Below are positions 13,097-20,236 of a DNA stretch of 24,555 nucleotides, piece after piece. The stretch's first letter is position 1. Each line of letters starts with the position of its first letter. Origin of the DNA: Proteobacteria bacterium SG_bin5 (GTDB taxonomy: Bacteria; Pseudomonadota; Alphaproteobacteria; Sphingomonadales; Sphingomonadaceae). Location: NCBI GenBank assembly GCA_002083475.1, contig LWDI01000090.1, positions 1-24,555 of the forward strand, written 5' to 3'. The translations under genes and the position numbers were made by a program. Under the pieces are notes generated by a model. It searched no databases, was not told the DNA's origin, and saw nothing but the letters and a program-made list of their open reading frames with translations.

Positions 13097-14248
13097 CTAA
13101 AGCGAGCGCCCGATCAGCTCCTTCATGATCTCGTTGGTGCCGCCGTAAATCCGGCTCACCCGCGCCGCGCGCCACATGCGCGCGATGGGATATTCGTTCA
13201 TATAACCCGCCCCGCCGTGCAATTGCAGGCATTTGTCCATCACTTCCCATTGCAGCTCGGTGTGCCAGAGCTTGGCCGCCGCGCCCTCGGTCGCGGTCAG
13301 CTCGCCCGCCAGGTGGCGCTTGATCGCCCAATCGAGATGCGCCCAGCCGACCTGGAGCTTCGCTTTCAAATCCGCCAGCACGAAGCGCGTGTTCTGGAAA
13401 TCGAACACCATGCCCGCGAAGGCTTTACGCGTCTTGGTGAACTCGACCGTCTCGTCGAACGCCTTTTGCGCGCTCGCTTGCGTGCCGACCGCGATCGAGA
13501 GCCGCTCCTGCGGCAATTGGCTCATCAGATAGATGAAGCCCATCCCCTCCTGCCCCAGGCAGTTGGTCATCGGCACGCGCACGTCCTCGAAGAACAGCTC
13601 GCTCGTGTCGGCCGCGTCCTGGCCGATCTTGTCGAGCTTGCGCCCGCGCTGAAAGCCTTCGCGATCGCTCTCGACCAGGATGATCGACATGCCCTTGTAC
13701 GCGGGCTTGGCCTCGGGATCGGTCTTGGCGACGACCAGGATCAGATCGGCGTTCTGGCCATTGGTGATATAGGTCTTGCTGCCGTTGATGACGTAATGAT
13801 TGCCGTCCTTCACCGCGCTGGTGCGGATCGATTGAAGGTCGGAGCCCGTGCCCGGCTCGGTCATCGCGATCGCTGTGATCGTCTCGCCGCTCACCAGCCG
13901 GGGGAGCCACTGCGCCTTTTGCTCTTCCGAGCCATAAGCGACGAGATAATCGCAGACGATGTCCGATTGCAGCGTGAAGCCGGCGGGCACGCCCAGATAC
14001 GCCATCTCTTCGTTGACGATCGCGTTATAGCCGAAATCGAGCCCGAGCCCGCCATAAGCCTCGGGCACCGTCGGGCACAGCATCCCGACCTCGCCCGCCT
14101 GGCGCCAGAACGCCTTGGGCACCAGCCGGTCCTTCTCCCACTGGTTCACATTGGGCACGCCTTCCTTCAGCAGGAATTGGCGCACCGTCTGACGGAAGGC
14201 CTGATGATCCTCATTATAAGCGAAACGCCCGGGCAGGGTGTCGAGCAT
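13097..14248 (-). CDS. Acyl-CoA dehydrogenase (long-chain/LCAD-like)
   Basis: This FAD enzyme introduces the first double bond of beta-oxidation. The product has 383 residues, the normal length. The start ATG at 14246-14248 has AGGAGAGGATC upstream. Conserved blocks are ITAIAMTEPGTGSDLQSIRT (residues about 124-143), YVINGSKTYITNGQNADLIL, LPQERLSIAVG, LQLHGGAGYMNEYPIARMWR and IYGGTNEIMKELIGRSL at the end. The Glu of the MCAD type in the last block is Gly here (YGGT), while E266 in AFDETVEF lines up with the catalytic base of long-chain and isovaleryl-CoA dehydrogenases. I recall the mammalian LCAD C-terminus as very similar. Chain-length preference is inferred. It is divergent from the toxin gene (104 bp between starts). 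Confidence 0.92.
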   Translation of the reverse strand: MLDTLPGRFAYNEDHQAFRQTVRQFLLKEGVPNVNQWEKDRLVPKAFWRQAGEVGMLCPTVPEAYGGLGLDFGYNAIVNEEMAYLGVPAGFTLQSDIVCDYLVAYGSEEQKAQWLPRLVSGETITAIAMTEPGTGSDLQSIRTSAVKDGNHYVINGSKTYITNGQNADLILVVAKTDPEAKPAYKGMSIILVESDREGFQRGRKLDKIGQDAADTSELFFEDVRVPMTNCLGQEGMGFIYLMSQLPQERLSIAVGTQASAQKAFDETVEFTKTRKAFAGMVFDFQNTRFVLADLKAKLQVGWAHLDWAIKRHLAGELTATEGAAAKLWHTELQWEVMDKCLQLHGGAGYMNEYPIARMWRAARVSRIYGGTNEIMKELIGRSL

Positions 14249-14352
14249 GATCCTCTCCTCTTTGCCGCAGGGTGCGGCGCGCACGCGCTCGCGTCAATGC
14301 CCGGGCACCGGCCGTGATTTGCGATCAACACATTTCGTGCTAAAGCGGCCGC

Positions 14353-14619
14353 ATGAGCGGCACCACGGCGCGCGAGGTGACCTATACCAAGGCGGCGGTG
14401 AAGGCGCTCGCGCGGATGCCAGCGAACAACGCGCGGCTGATCCGCGACAAGATCGACCTGTTCGCGCGCGATCCGGCATCGCTCGCGAATAACGTCGCGG
14501 CGCTCAAGGGATCGGACTTGGCGCGGCTGCGCGTCAGCGATTGGCGGGTGATCATCGACGCCGATCGGCTGACCGTGCTCGTCGTCGCGATCGGGGCGCG
14601 CGGCGGCATTTATGCGTGA
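14353..14619 (+). CDS. RelE/HigB-like toxin of a toxin-antitoxin module
   Basis: The product has 88 residues. The pattern VTYTKAAVKALARMPANNAR, then KIDLFARDPASLANNVAALK, then LARLRVSDWRVIIDADRLTV and a C-terminal VVAIGARGGIY fits the RelE/ParE fold: small, basic, with an RVSDWRVI strand. RelE-type toxins cut ribosome-bound mRNA and ParE types poison gyrase; which applies here cannot be told. The start lacks a Shine-Dalgarno. A weak -35/-10 pair (TTGCGA at 14319, TAAAGC at 14341) would place transcription start almost on the ATG, so a leaderless message is possible. The antitoxin gene starts 13 bp after the stop; toxin-first order is typical of higBA-like modules. Confidence 0.85.
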   Translation: MSGTTAREVTYTKAAVKALARMPANNARLIRDKIDLFARDPASLANNVAALKGSDLARLRVSDWRVIIDADRLTVLVVAIGARGGIYA

Positions 14620-14632
14620 CGGGAGAGGAACG

Positions 14633-15040
14633 ATGGACGACCCCCAGAGCTTCACCGCGCCCGACGGCACCGAAATGGTGGTGCTCACCCGCGCCGAATA
14701 TGATCGCCTCGCCGCGCTCGCCGGGGAGGAAGACGCGCTCGATCTCGCCGCCGCGCGCGCCGCGCTCGCCGAATCGGACGCGCGTTACCCAGGGCCGGTG
14801 GTCGATGCGCTGCTCGAAGGCGCGAGCCCGATCGCGGCCTGGCGACGCTATCGTGGCCTGACCCAAGAGCAATTGGCGCGGGCGGCGGGCATCAGCCAAA
14901 CCGGCATCGCCCGGCTAGAACGCCGCCATGGTCGCGGTTTTCCCGAAGGCAGGCGCGCTACTCGCATCGCCATCGCCGAAGCGCTACGACTGCCCTTATC
15001 GGCGCTCGATCCGATCGACGAGCGCCCGCCGAGCCAATAG
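14633..15040 (+). CDS. XRE-family antitoxin with Phd-like N-terminal segment
   Basis: The product has 135 residues. The N-terminal segment (MVVLTRAEYDRLAALAGEED) resembles the start of prevent-host-death antitoxins. The C-terminal half from about residue 75 is a helix-turn-helix of XRE type: YRGLTQEQLARAAGISQTGI followed by ARLERRHGRGFPEGRRATRI. It should bind the toxin encoded just upstream and repress their shared promoter. The ATG at 14633 has GGGAGAGGAA upstream. An earlier codon at 14612 would overlap the toxin frame and lacks this signal. The next gene (FAH family) starts 8 bp after the stop, so the toxin-antitoxin transcript probably runs into metabolic genes, which is unusual. Confidence 0.85.
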   Translation: MDDPQSFTAPDGTEMVVLTRAEYDRLAALAGEEDALDLAAARAALAESDARYPGPVVDALLEGASPIAAWRRYRGLTQEQLARAAGISQTGIARLERRHGRGFPEGRRATRIAIAEALRLPLSALDPIDERPPSQ

Positions 15041-15048
15041 GAGAATCA

Positions 15049-16056
15049 ATGAAACTGGCCAGCCTGAAAAGCGGACGCGATGGCCGCCTCGTCGTCGTCT
15101 CGAACGACCTCGCCTGGTATGCCGATGCGGGCCACATCGCCCCCACGCTCCAGGCCGCGCTCGACGATTGGGACCGCGTCGCCCCCGCGCTCGAAGCGCT
15201 GGCGACCGATCTGGAGCACCGCGCGATCCCGCTCGAGCGCTTCCACGAGCATGACGCCGCCGCCCCGCTGCCGCGCGCTTATCAATGGGCCGATGGCTCG
15301 GCCTATGTGAACCATGTCGCGCTGGTGCGGCAGGCGCGCGGGGCGGAGATGCCCGAGAGCTTCTGGCACGATCCGCTGATGTATCAGGGCGGATCGGACG
15401 GCTTTCTAGGACCGCGCGATCCGATCCCGCTGCGCGACGAAGCCTGGGGCTGCGATTTGGAGGCCGAGGTCGTCGTCGTGACCGGCGACGTGCCGATGGG
15501 GGTGACGCGCGAGGAAGCGCTTGGGCTGATCCGCCTCGTCGGGCTCACCAACGACGTGAGCCTGCGCAACCTGATCCCGGGCGAGCTCGCCAAGGGCTTC
15601 GGCTTTTTCCAATCGAAGCCCGCGAGCGCCTTTTCGCCGGTGTTCGTGACGCCTGAGGCGCTGGGCGATTGGTGGCGGGACGGCAAGCTCCACCGCCGGC
15701 TGTGCGTCGATCTGAACGGCCAGCCCTTCGGTCGCGCGCAGGCGGGCGAGGACATGACCTTCGATTTCGGCACGCTGATCGCGCACGCCGCGAAGACGCG
15801 GGCGCTCGGCGCGGGGACGATCATCGGCTCGGGCACGGTTTCCAACCGCGACGAAGCGGGCGGCCCCGGCAAGCCGATCGCGCAAGGCGGGGTCGGCTAT
15901 TCGTGCCTGGCCGAAGTCCGCACGGTCGAGACGATCGCGGGCGGCAAGCCGGTCACCCCGTTCCTGAAAGCCGGCGACACGGTGCGCATCTGGGCCGAGG
16001 ACGACAAGCACCACAGCATCTTCGGCGCGATCGAACAGCAGGTGATAAGCGCGTAG
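15049..16056 (+). CDS. Fumarylacetoacetate hydrolase (FAH) family protein
   Basis: The product has 335 residues. FAH-family enzymes cleave C-C bonds or hydrate/decarboxylate in catabolism of aromatic compounds, tyrosine or sugar acids, using a divalent metal. The likely metal ligands are in CDLEAEVVVVTGDVPMG (the E-x-E) and LTNDVSLRNLIPGELAKG. Other family blocks are GGSDGFLGPRDPIPL, GFGFFQSKPASAFSPVF, MTFDFGTLIAHAAKT, GAGTIIGSGTVSNRD and FLKAGDTVRIWAEDDK. The N-terminal 80 residues are a beta-rich domain seen in bacterial two-domain FAH proteins. The ATG at 15049 has TAGGAGAATCA upstream. The substrate is not predictable; other homogentisate pathway genes are absent here. Confidence 0.88.
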   Translation: MKLASLKSGRDGRLVVVSNDLAWYADAGHIAPTLQAALDDWDRVAPALEALATDLEHRAIPLERFHEHDAAAPLPRAYQWADGSAYVNHVALVRQARGAEMPESFWHDPLMYQGGSDGFLGPRDPIPLRDEAWGCDLEAEVVVVTGDVPMGVTREEALGLIRLVGLTNDVSLRNLIPGELAKGFGFFQSKPASAFSPVFVTPEALGDWWRDGKLHRRLCVDLNGQPFGRAQAGEDMTFDFGTLIAHAAKTRALGAGTIIGSGTVSNRDEAGGPGKPIAQGGVGYSCLAEVRTVETIAGGKPVTPFLKAGDTVRIWAEDDKHHSIFGAIEQQVISA

Positions 16057-16130
16057 CGGCCTTCAAAGCACTTGATGTAGCGGACGCAACACATAGCATC
16101 GTCCATAAAGACTCACCCTGGAGAACCGTG

Positions 16131-17033
16131 ATGATCGAAGCCAAACGCACCCCCGAAGACCGCTTCGCCCATCTCCCCGGCTTCCCCTACACCCCGCATT
16201 ATGTCGAGGATCTGCCCGGCTATCAGGGGCTGCGCGCCGCCTATATCGACGAAGGCCCGCAGGGTGCCCCTGTGTTCCTCTGCCTGCACGGCGAGCCGAG
16301 CTGGAGCTATCTCTACCGGCGGATGATCCCGGTGTTCTTGGAAAGCGGCGGGCGGGTGGTGGCGCCCGATTTCCTGGGCTTCGGCCGGTCGGACAAGCCG
16401 GTGAAGCAGAGCGATTACAGCTTCCCCTTCCACCGCGATTGGCTGATCGCGCTGATCGAGCGGCTCGACCTCACCAACGTCACGCTGGTGGTGCAGGATT
16501 GGGGCGGGCTGATCGGACTCACCTTGCCGGTCCACGAAGGCATGCGCGCGCGGATCGCGCGGCTGATCGTGATGAACACCGGGCTCGCCACCGGCCAATC
16601 ACCAGGGCCGGGGTTCATGGCGTGGAAAAATTATGCGCTCTCCACCCCCGATCTGCCGATCGGCGCGCTCATCGCGCGCGGCACGCCGCATCTGACACCC
16701 GAGGAAATCGCCGCGTACGACGCGCCCTTCCCCGATGCGAGCTATAAGGCGGGGGCGCAAGTGTGGCCCGCGCTCGTCCCGGTCGAGCCCGATATGCCCG
16801 GCGCCGCCGAATCGCGCGCGGCGGCCGAATTTTGGTCGAACGACTGGTCGGGGCCGACCTTCATGGCGGTGGGCGACGCCGATCCGGTGCTCGGCCCGCC
16901 GCAAATGGCCGCGCTCGCCAAGCGGATCAACGGCTGCCCCGAGCCGCTGATGATCAAGGGCGGCGGCCATTTCGTGCAGGAATGGGGCGAGGAAATCGCC
17001 CGCGCGGCGCTCGCCCATTTCGGCGGGCGTTGA
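16131..17033 (+). CDS. Haloalkane dehalogenase, DhlA-like (HLD-I subfamily)
   Basis: The product has 300 residues with an alpha/beta-hydrolase fold. Haloalkane dehalogenases hydrolyse carbon-halogen bonds to alcohol and halide. The oxyanion/halide motif HGEPSWSYLYRRMIPVF, the nucleophile D123 in VVQDWGGLIGLTLP with the adjacent halide-binding W124, a second candidate halide-binding Trp (W165 in GFMAWKNYAL), the acid D251 (MAVGDADPVLGP) and H280 (KGGGHFVQEWGEEIA) are all present. The order and surroundings match DhlA of Xanthobacter as I remember it. The cap segment between the nucleophile and W165 is shorter than in DhlA (TGLATGQSPGPGF), which would change the substrate tunnel. Upstream lie 74 bp with a weak promoter candidate (TTGATG at 16072, TAGCAT at 16094). 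No membrane or signal segment. Confidence 0.9.
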   Translation: MIEAKRTPEDRFAHLPGFPYTPHYVEDLPGYQGLRAAYIDEGPQGAPVFLCLHGEPSWSYLYRRMIPVFLESGGRVVAPDFLGFGRSDKPVKQSDYSFPFHRDWLIALIERLDLTNVTLVVQDWGGLIGLTLPVHEGMRARIARLIVMNTGLATGQSPGPGFMAWKNYALSTPDLPIGALIARGTPHLTPEEIAAYDAPFPDASYKAGAQVWPALVPVEPDMPGAAESRAAAEFWSNDWSGPTFMAVGDADPVLGPPQMAALAKRINGCPEPLMIKGGGHFVQEWGEEIARAALAHFGGR

Positions 17034-17060
17034 ACTCGGTGCAATTCGAATAACAACACC

Positions 17061-17185
17061 GTTCGTGCCGAGCCCCCGGGTCTTGGCTTTGCCAAGCCCG
17101 AGGACAGGCTTCGGCCCGAAGGGCCGAAGCCTGTCCTCGTATATCGGCTGGCTTGCCAGCCAGCCGAAGGGCTCGGGGCGAACGG
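17061..17185. repeat. Composite palindromic repeat between the dehalogenase and the sensor kinase
   Basis: At the centre a perfect 18-bp stem (GAGGACAGGCTTCGGCCC, 17100-17117, with its complement at 17121-17138) closes a GAA loop. On the left is CTTGGC/GCCAAG (17082-17096), on the right GGCTGGC/GCCAGCC (17146-17161). The outer ends (17061-17076 and 17170-17185) are imperfect inverted copies around CCGAGCCC. The remaining bases of the 277-bp gap show no gene. It may fold as a strong terminator-like structure, but lacks a T-run. Confidence 0.8.
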
Positions 17186-17310
17186 ATTCAAGCTCAACGA
17201 CCAGACTCTAATAATCACTTGGGAACCAAAAGCGTTGCTCGCGCGCTTCGCTTTGATGCCCTGGCGCCGGCGCGCGGCGTGGGGGTGCTGCTGAGGACCG
17301 ACGAGCCGCG

Positions 17311-19956
17311 ATGGACATCAAGACGAGCGCGGCCGCACGCCCGACGCTGGACGCCCCGCAACCCCCCGCTTTCCTCGCGGGCGGCGGGGCGTGCGGCGCG
17401 CTGATCGCGGCGCGCGATTGGTCGACCAGCCCGATCGGCCCGATCGACACCTGGCCCCAGAGCTTGAAACATGCCGTCGCGATGATGCTGCGCTCGCCCG
17501 CGCCGATGGTGATCCTGTGGGGGCCGAGCGGGATCATGCTCTACAATCAGGGCTATGCCGCGATCGCGGGCGGGCGCCACCCCGATCTGCTCGGCGCGCC
17601 GGTGCGCGAGGGCTGGCCCGAAGTCGCCGATTTCAACGACCATGTGATGCGCGTGGTGCTGAGCGGCGAAACCTTGTCGTACCGCGACACGCCGCTCACG
17701 CTCTACCGCGACGGTCGCGCCGAAACCTTGTGGTTCGATCTCGATTATTCGCCGATCCCCGGCGCCGACGATCGGCCCGAAGCCGTGCTCTGCATCCTCG
17801 CCGACACCACCGAGCGACACCGCGCCCAAGTCGCGCGCGCCGAAAGCGAGGCCAAATTCCTCGCGATGGTCAATTCGATCGATCAGATGATCTGGTCGAC
17901 CCTGCCCGATGGGTTCCACGATTATTTCAACGATCGCTGGTATGAATATACCGGCGTTCCTTATGGCTCGACCGATGGCGAGGGCTGGAACGGCGTTTTC
18001 CACCCGGACGATCAGGCGCGCGCCTGGGCGGTGTGGCGCGACTGCCTGGCAACCGGCGCGCCTTATCATATCGAATATCGGCTGCGGCACCGTTCGGGCC
18101 AATATCGCTGGGTGATCGGCCGCGCCCAGCCGATGCGCGACGCCGACGGTAGGATCATCCGCTGGTATGGAACCTGCACCGATGTCGATGATCTGAAACG
18201 CGCCGAGGCCGCGCTCCAGCAAAAGACCGCCTCGCTCGAAACGCTCAACCGCACCGGCGCCGCGCTCGCCGCCGAGCTCGACGTCGATCGCATCGTCCAG
18301 GCGGTGGTCGATGCCGGCACCGCGCTCACCGGCGCGGCTTATGGCTCGTTCTTCTACCGCGCCGCCGATGGCCCCTATATGCTTTATGCGCTCTCGGGCG
18401 CCGATCCCCAGGCCTTCGCCAATTTCCCGATGCCGCGCCCGACCAGGCTGTTCGAGCCGACCTTCAGCGGCAAGGCGGTGGTCCGCTGCGACGACGTCGC
18501 GCGCCACCCGGCCTATGGGAGCAACGCCCCCTATCGCGGGATGCCGCCGGGGCATTTGACGGTGCGCAGCTATTTGTCGGTCCCCGTCGTCTCGCGCGCG
18601 GGCGAGGTGATCGGGGCGATGCTGTTCGGCCATCCCGAGCCCGAGCGGTTCAGCGCGCATGACGAGACCTTGCTGCTCGGCCTCGCCGGTCAGGCGGCGG
18701 TCGCGATCGACAATGCCCGGCTGTTCGCGCAAGTGCAGCACGCCAACGAAACGCTCGAAAGCCGCGTGATCGAGGAAGTCGCCCAGCGCACCCGCGCCGA
18801 GGAGGCGCTGCGCCAGGCGCAGAAGATGGAGGCGGTCGGCCAGCTCACCGGCGGCATCGCGCATGATTTCAACAATTTGCTCACCGTGATCGTCGGCAAT
18901 GTCGATCTCGCCCTGCGCGCGCTCGATGGCGTGGGGGGCGAGCCGCGCGTGCGCCGCTTGCTCGACGGCGCGCGCAAGGGCGCCGACCGCGCGGCGACGC
19001 TCACCCAGCGGCTGCTCGCCTTCAGCCGCCGCCAGCCGCTCGAGCCCAAGCCGATCGACGTCGACAAGCTCGTGCTCGGCATGTCGGACCTGCTCAACCG
19101 CGCGCTGGGCGAGACGGTGCGGCTCGAAATCGTCACCTCGCCCGGGCTGTGGCGCGTCGAGGTCGATCCCAACCAGCTCGAATCGGCGATCCTGAACCTG
19201 GCGGTGAACGCGCGCGACGCGATGCCCGAGGGCGGGCGGCTGGTGATCGAAACCGCCAACGCCTGGCTCGACGAAGCCTATGTCGCGAGCCATGCCGAAG
19301 TGGCGGCGGGCCATTATGTCGTGCTCGCGGTGACCGACACCGGCACCGGCATGCCGCGCGAGTTGATCGAGAAAGTCTTCGAGCCGTTTTTCACCACCAA
19401 GGAAGTCGGCAAGGGCACGGGCTTGGGGCTGTCGATGATCTATGGCTTCGTCAAACAATCGGGCGGCCATGTGAAAATCTATTCCGAGCCCGGCCATGGC
19501 ACGACGGTGAAAATCTATCTGCCGCGCCTGCTCGGCGACCATGTGGTGGCGGAAGACGCGGCGAGCGGCGGCTGGGAGACGAGCCTCCACGCCGAGACGA
19601 TTCTGGTCGCCGAGGATGACGACGATGTTCGCGCTTATACCGCCGAATGTCTGCGCGATCTGGGCTACCGGGTGCTCGAGGCGCATGACGGCCCGGCGGC
19701 GCTGCGCTTGCTCGAGCGCCAGGGGCAAGTGGTCGATCTGCTCTTCACCGACGTGGTGATGCCCGGCATGTCGGGCCGCGATCTCGCGGACAGCGCGCGC
19801 GCGGTGCAGCCCGGGCTGAAATTGCTTTATACCTCGGGCTATACGCGCAACGCGATCGTCCATGCCGGGCGGCTCGATCCCGGGGTGGAGATGATCGCCA
19901 AGCCCTTCACTTATCAGGCGCTGGCGCGCAAAGTGCGCGACGTGCTCGATGGGTGA
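17311..19956 (+). CDS. Hybrid sensor histidine kinase (PAS-PAS-GAF-HisKA-HATPase-REC)
   Basis: The product has 881 residues and no membrane segment, so it is likely cytoplasmic. Two PAS domains lie at about 55-170 and 180-300; the second is PAS_3-like with FNDRWYEYTGVPYG, HPDDQARAW and RHRSGQYRWVIGRAQPMRD. A GAF domain lies at about 320-475 (LTGAAYGSFFYRAADG, SYLSVPVVSRAGEVIGAMLF). A coiled coil leads into HisKA with the phosphoacceptor H518 in LTGGIAHDFNNLLTVIVGNV. The ATPase domain has NLAVNARDAMP (N box), VTDTGTGMP (G1), FEPFFTTKEVGKGTGLGLSM (F and G2 boxes). The receiver domain at the C-terminus has the acidic cluster AEDDDD, the phosphoacceptor D814 in LLFTDVVMPGMSG, and a conserved K near the end (IAKPFTY). 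The input signal and output partner are not visible; no response regulator gene is adjacent. Start ATG at 17311 is weakly supported by GAGGACCGACGAG. Confidence 0.93.
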   Translation: MDIKTSAAARPTLDAPQPPAFLAGGGACGALIAARDWSTSPIGPIDTWPQSLKHAVAMMLRSPAPMVILWGPSGIMLYNQGYAAIAGGRHPDLLGAPVREGWPEVADFNDHVMRVVLSGETLSYRDTPLTLYRDGRAETLWFDLDYSPIPGADDRPEAVLCILADTTERHRAQVARAESEAKFLAMVNSIDQMIWSTLPDGFHDYFNDRWYEYTGVPYGSTDGEGWNGVFHPDDQARAWAVWRDCLATGAPYHIEYRLRHRSGQYRWVIGRAQPMRDADGRIIRWYGTCTDVDDLKRAEAALQQKTASLETLNRTGAALAAELDVDRIVQAVVDAGTALTGAAYGSFFYRAADGPYMLYALSGADPQAFANFPMPRPTRLFEPTFSGKAVVRCDDVARHPAYGSNAPYRGMPPGHLTVRSYLSVPVVSRAGEVIGAMLFGHPEPERFSAHDETLLLGLAGQAAVAIDNARLFAQVQHANETLESRVIEEVAQRTRAEEALRQAQKMEAVGQLTGGIAHDFNNLLTVIVGNVDLALRALDGVGGEPRVRRLLDGARKGADRAATLTQRLLAFSRRQPLEPKPIDVDKLVLGMSDLLNRALGETVRLEIVTSPGLWRVEVDPNQLESAILNLAVNARDAMPEGGRLVIETANAWLDEAYVASHAEVAAGHYVVLAVTDTGTGMPRELIEKVFEPFFTTKEVGKGTGLGLSMIYGFVKQSGGHVKIYSEPGHGTTVKIYLPRLLGDHVVAEDAASGGWETSLHAETILVAEDDDDVRAYTAECLRDLGYRVLEAHDGPAALRLLERQGQVVDLLFTDVVMPGMSGRDLADSARAVQPGLKLLYTSGYTRNAIVHAGRLDPGVEMIAKPFTYQALARKVRDVLDG

Positions 19957-19986
19957 GCGCGGGGGGCTATGGTGATCGAACCGACC

Positions 19987-20065
19987 CGTCGCCCCGGACT
20001 CGATCCGGGGTTTCTTCTTCGACCGTCGCAAGGCAGCCTTGCCCCGGATCAAGTCCGGGGCGACG
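19987..20065. repeat. REPIN-like element downstream of the sensor kinase
   Basis: The left arm (cgtcgccccggactcgatcc...) forms CCCCGGA/TCCGGGG around ctcga at 19992-20010. The right arm forms CCCCGGA/TCCGGGG around tcaag at 20042-20060. The arms are inverted copies ending in CGTCGCC and GGCGACG, separated by about 25 bp. Together with the single unit at 20126-20152 it fills most of the 280-bp gap between the kinase stop and the glycosyltransferase start. Confidence 0.8.
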
Positions 20066-20125
20066 AGGATTATTTGCATCACCACGGGTCTAGCGGCCGG
20101 CTCCCCCGGCACCAACGAACCCTAA

Positions 20126-20152
20126 CGTCACCCCGGACCAAGTCCGGCATGA
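20126..20152. repeat. Single REP-like unit upstream of the glycosyltransferase genes
   Basis: CGTCACCCCGGACCAAGTCC followed by GGCATGA contains CCGGA/TCCGG around ccaag (20133-20147). This is a truncated or lone copy of the REP arm seen at 19987-20065. It is 84 bp before the next start codon. Confidence 0.6.
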
Positions 20153-20236
20153 CCATCGAGACAACGACCCGCCGCTACCGCCCCCCCGGCACCCTTCGCG
20201 CGGTTCAAACGTTCTCGCCCCACCAATGGGGACGAT

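Noticed and set aside
17215..20115. Very long open frame antisense to the sensor kinase, nearly 1000 codons
   Set aside because: It is a high-GC shadow of the kinase gene: His/Arg/Ala/Gly-rich product with no domain pattern, and the plus strand has full kinase motifs.
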